NCBI GenBank assembly: GCA_021613535.1
Contig: CP075496.1
Location: forward strand, 8,432,001-8,496,000
Length of the DNA stretch: 64,000 nucleotides
Reading direction: 5' to 3'
From: Adineta vaga
Taxonomy: Eukaryota > Rotifera
The notes under the pieces: model-generated
What the model was told of the DNA's origin: nothing
The model's input: the letters and a program-made list of their open reading frames with translations, nothing else
Databases searched by the model: none
Shown here: piece after piece, positions 61,624 to 64,000 of the stretch
How the letters are laid out: every line of letters begins with the position of its first letter
Numbering within the stretch: position 1 is the stretch's first letter
Translations under genes and position numbers: made by a program

Positions 61624-62280
61624 AGTTGATCTAGTAAATAGAATTTTAATACTGATGGTTGATAATTTTACTCAACGAAAGAAAATATTGTGAATTTTGA
61701 GTATATGTCTTACTCGGTAAATATCAAAACTTTTATTTTGATCGATGTTCTTGACTTCGTAAAGTAATATAAATCTTAGACGTTTTTTTTCATTCTCTAT
61801 AAACACTTGCGAATGAGAAGCAGTAAGAAAAAGTAATAGAAAAGAAAAAGAATTTTTTTCCAACATAATAAGACACGTGCATTTGATTGTAAAGAAATAA
61901 AATAAATAAAAGATTTCAATTTCTATAAAGTTTTTCATGAAATATATATAAAAAAATACGTTTTGGCTATTTTTGTCATAGGATTTTTTCTTTGTTTCTA
62001 AATATGGATTTATTTCGTTTAACGAGAAATTTCTTGAAAACTGATAATCGGTAGGTCGATTGAATTTGACTTGTCATGGATTATTGATAAATAAGCTAAA
62101 TATGTTAAATACATGTTAAAAGAATATTGTCTGAGGTGATAAGATATCTTTTCGATTTTTTTGTTTGAAATAACAAGCAAACATGTGACTTGTCGACTTC
62201 TCACGATAATATTTTTTGTTTTTTTAATCTATAAAGTAACGATATTTAAAACAATAGTCATTGTCGTTACAATATAAATC
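61624..62280. other. Intergenic, 0.66 kb, divergent promoters
   Basis: Between the large GTPase (minus) and the RING/TRAF gene (plus). No coding signal. Confidence 0.4.
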
Positions 62281-63055
62281 ATGGATGCATTTTCCGTTCT
62301 TCAACAACCACGATTATCAATTGATCGCGTTATTAATTTAGAATTTCAAGAGCTTGTAGAATGTGGTGTGTGTCATGGTATCATATTAGATCCTGTTGGT
62401 TGTTACAATTGTGATAGAGCAGTATGTTCAGCTTGTATTCATCAATTGAATGCCCATAGAGAAGAATCTATTTGTCCATATGGATGTACAACATATACTG
62501 AACGTTCTTGTCCAAAAGCAATTGCTCATATTCTCTCTAGTTTAAATATAATCTGTCAATATAAATCAAATGGATGTGATGCAATTCTTTCATACAATAA
62601 TATTATAAATCATGAGAAAGACTGTGATTATCAGTTGTGGAGTTGCATTGGATGTCAACAATTGATAACGAAAAAGAATTTTCAAGAACATAACAATCAA
62701 TGTCCATTGATATCATTAATATGTGATGAATGTTCGAGTTCATTTCAAAGAAAAGATACTAATTCACATACATTAATCGATTGTTTACATATTCAACTAC
62801 AAAACAAATATCTGAAATAGACAAATTGAAAACAAAAGAATCTGAACAAGAAAGAAAAATTGATTTAATGGAACAAAGATTGCAAAGATATGAAACGTTT
62901 TGGTTAGGATTTGTCAAGACAACAAAACAAATTAGGTATATTATGAATACATTGGAAGATAATCTCAATATCACTTCATTTCTAGAGGTATGCTGGATAA
63001 CTCCAACTAAATCAATCAAATACACTAATAAAATGCCAAAACAAGATCATATTTA
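62281..63055 (+). CDS. RING and TRAF-type zinc-finger protein, one frame break
   Basis: ATG at 62281. RING: ELVECGVCHGIILDPVGCYN, CDRAVCSACIHQL and SICPYGC. TRAF-type zinc fingers: CPKAIAHILSSLNIICQYKS, NGCDAILSYNNIINHEKDCD, QLWSCIGCQQLITKKNFQEH and LISLICDECSSSFQRKDTNS. It then goes into a coiled coil, but in another frame: SEIDKLKTKESEQERKIDLM and EQRLQRYETFWLGF. The switch is at the A4 run 62801-62804, where one extra base would join LQ to KQISEIDKLK. Stop at 63053-63055 unless a further exon follows. RING/TRAF proteins are E3 ubiquitin ligases or scaffolds in stress and immune signalling and are abundant in rotifers. No MATH domain is present here, so the copy may be truncated. Confidence 0.75.
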
Positions 63056-63159
63056 ATATTTATTAATAATATTCCAAATCAAAAGTTCAACTAAATATTG
63101 AAAATATATGCACATATCAATCGTAAATATATAATTCAAGTTAACGATATACAGAAAAT

Positions 63160-63498
63160 TTACTTTTTCAGAAAAATAGCTTTACATAAAGAGAAGCCTG
63201 ATGTTTTCATTCTATGAAAATAATCATTTGTCATCATTCGTTGCAAGTACTTTTTCGTTTTCCGATGTTTTAAATGTATATCATTGCTGTTGTGTCGAGA
63301 TTTTCTAATAGATTGAATTCGATTTGATTCCGAAGATTTAGCAAACGATTTTACTTTTGTACATTCCTTATATGATTGTCTTTGAACATTGTTTCCAAGT
63401 AATTTTGACCAAAAATCAAGAAAATATGTTCGAATTCTATTCACAATTATCTTTGTTAATGATTTCAAAGTATATGGATTAGTTCTAAATCGTGTCAT
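63160..63498 (-). CDS. Basic hypothetical protein, 5' end uncertain
   Basis: Open frame with first ATG at 63498 (MTRFRTNPYTLKSLTKIIVN). The frame stays open upstream to an acceptor-like ctacag at about 63552-63557, giving DRLNNLKSFRFKQFV before the ATG, so an earlier exon is likely. Strongly basic (Lys/Arg), soluble, C-terminus MKTSGFSLCKAIFLKK. The stretch PYTLKSLTKIIVNRI loosely recalls a SOCS-box first helix; I give this little weight. No known family assigned. Confidence 0.4.
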   Translation of the reverse strand: MTRFRTNPYTLKSLTKIIVNRIRTYFLDFWSKLLGNNVQRQSYKECTKVKSFAKSSESNRIQSIRKSRHNSNDIHLKHRKTKKYLQRMMTNDYFHRMKTSGFSLCKAIFLKK

Positions 63499-64000
63499 GA
63501 CAAATTGTTTGAAACGAAAACTTTTTAAATTATTCAATCGATCTTTCTGTAGCTTTTATAGGCTTAATTATATATACAAAAAAAAGCCATGACGAATTAT
63601 ACGTCATCATCTTCCACTTGGATATTATATATCCGGTATACATAAATAATCTCTGACGTAAATGTCTGTTACATGAGTGGCAAATATATGCCCTTATATC
63701 ATATATTGACTATGTATATATGTCATCTCGAGATTAATCAGTAAGTTTTTAGAAAGAACAATAGTAGAAGTCTTGATGAGCTTCGAAAGAACTACAATTT
63801 GTATGTACTTTTCTAGATCAAACAATCATTGAGTTCATCAGATGGATGTTAAAACCATTTCAGATATCGTAGAATGAATTACTGAGAATCATATCTAAAC
63901 GATTACTGTCATAAACGCAAGGATGCTGTCATTTATTTAAAACACACATTTGCTCGATTATCAAACTGGTAATATCATTTCTCGTTATTGATGACAATGA

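Overview
The window is AT-rich nuclear DNA from an animal, most likely a bdelloid rotifer. Genes are split by many very short introns (often about 45-60 bases, GT...AG). They encode metazoan proteins: RanBP3, BRK1, VPS28, MOSMO, Piezo, Rab11, SAXO and Argonaute. The rotifer assignment is an inference. It rests on the compact AT-rich gene style, expanded families (7TM receptors, NRF-6-like acyltransferases, RING/TRAF proteins, AIG1-type GTPases) and a decayed plant-style DYW pentatricopeptide gene. DYW proteins are known outside plants in only a few lineages, bdelloids among them.

Layout. 0.2-2.3 kb: RanBP3. 4.0-6.7 kb: a small-heat-shock gene with an alpha-crystallin domain and a second such exon just downstream. 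8.1-10.3 kb: a dead 7TM receptor beside its intact paralogue (minus). 11.1-11.7 kb: a bZIP-like coiled-coil protein (minus). 13.4-16.9 kb: a membrane-anchored histidine phosphatase, a four-TM protein and a SNX22/24-like PX protein. 17.1 kb: tRNA-Thr(CGT) (minus). 17.5-26.8 kb: a short secreted Gly/Tyr/Asn protein followed after 38 bases by a complete Piezo channel gene. 27.2-29.0 kb (minus): BRK1 and VPS28 in operon-like order. 29.3-30.0 kb: MOSMO. 31.5-33.9 kb (minus): SAXO. 34.8-44.1 kb: a four-TM protein, then two NRF-6-like acyltransferases flanking the degraded PPR-DYW gene (39.6-40.9 kb, minus). 44.8-45.5 kb: two short minus-strand genes. 47.4-48.2 kb: Rab11-like GTPase (minus). 50.3-51.7 kb: prostaglandin-reductase-like enzyme (minus). 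52.6-55.5 kb: Argonaute. 55.8-61.6 kb (minus): two related AIG1-type GTPases, one with a SNTX/MACPF-like N-terminus. 62.3-63.1 kb: RING/TRAF zinc-finger protein. 63.2-63.5 kb: a basic ORF on the minus strand.

Themes. Several genes (small HSP, first NRF acyltransferase, Argonaute, RING/TRAF) need single-base corrections, mostly at short A or T runs, to be read through. The Piezo gene and the GTPases need none. The breaks are therefore either local sequence errors or real early decay. The clearest unusual items are the DYW pseudogene, the broken Argonaute, the SNTX-like/AIG1 GTPase pair, the CTG-for-ATG replacement at the MOSMO start, and the closely spaced same-strand pairs (BRK1-VPS28, secreted protein-Piezo) that would suit spliced-leader trans-splicing.
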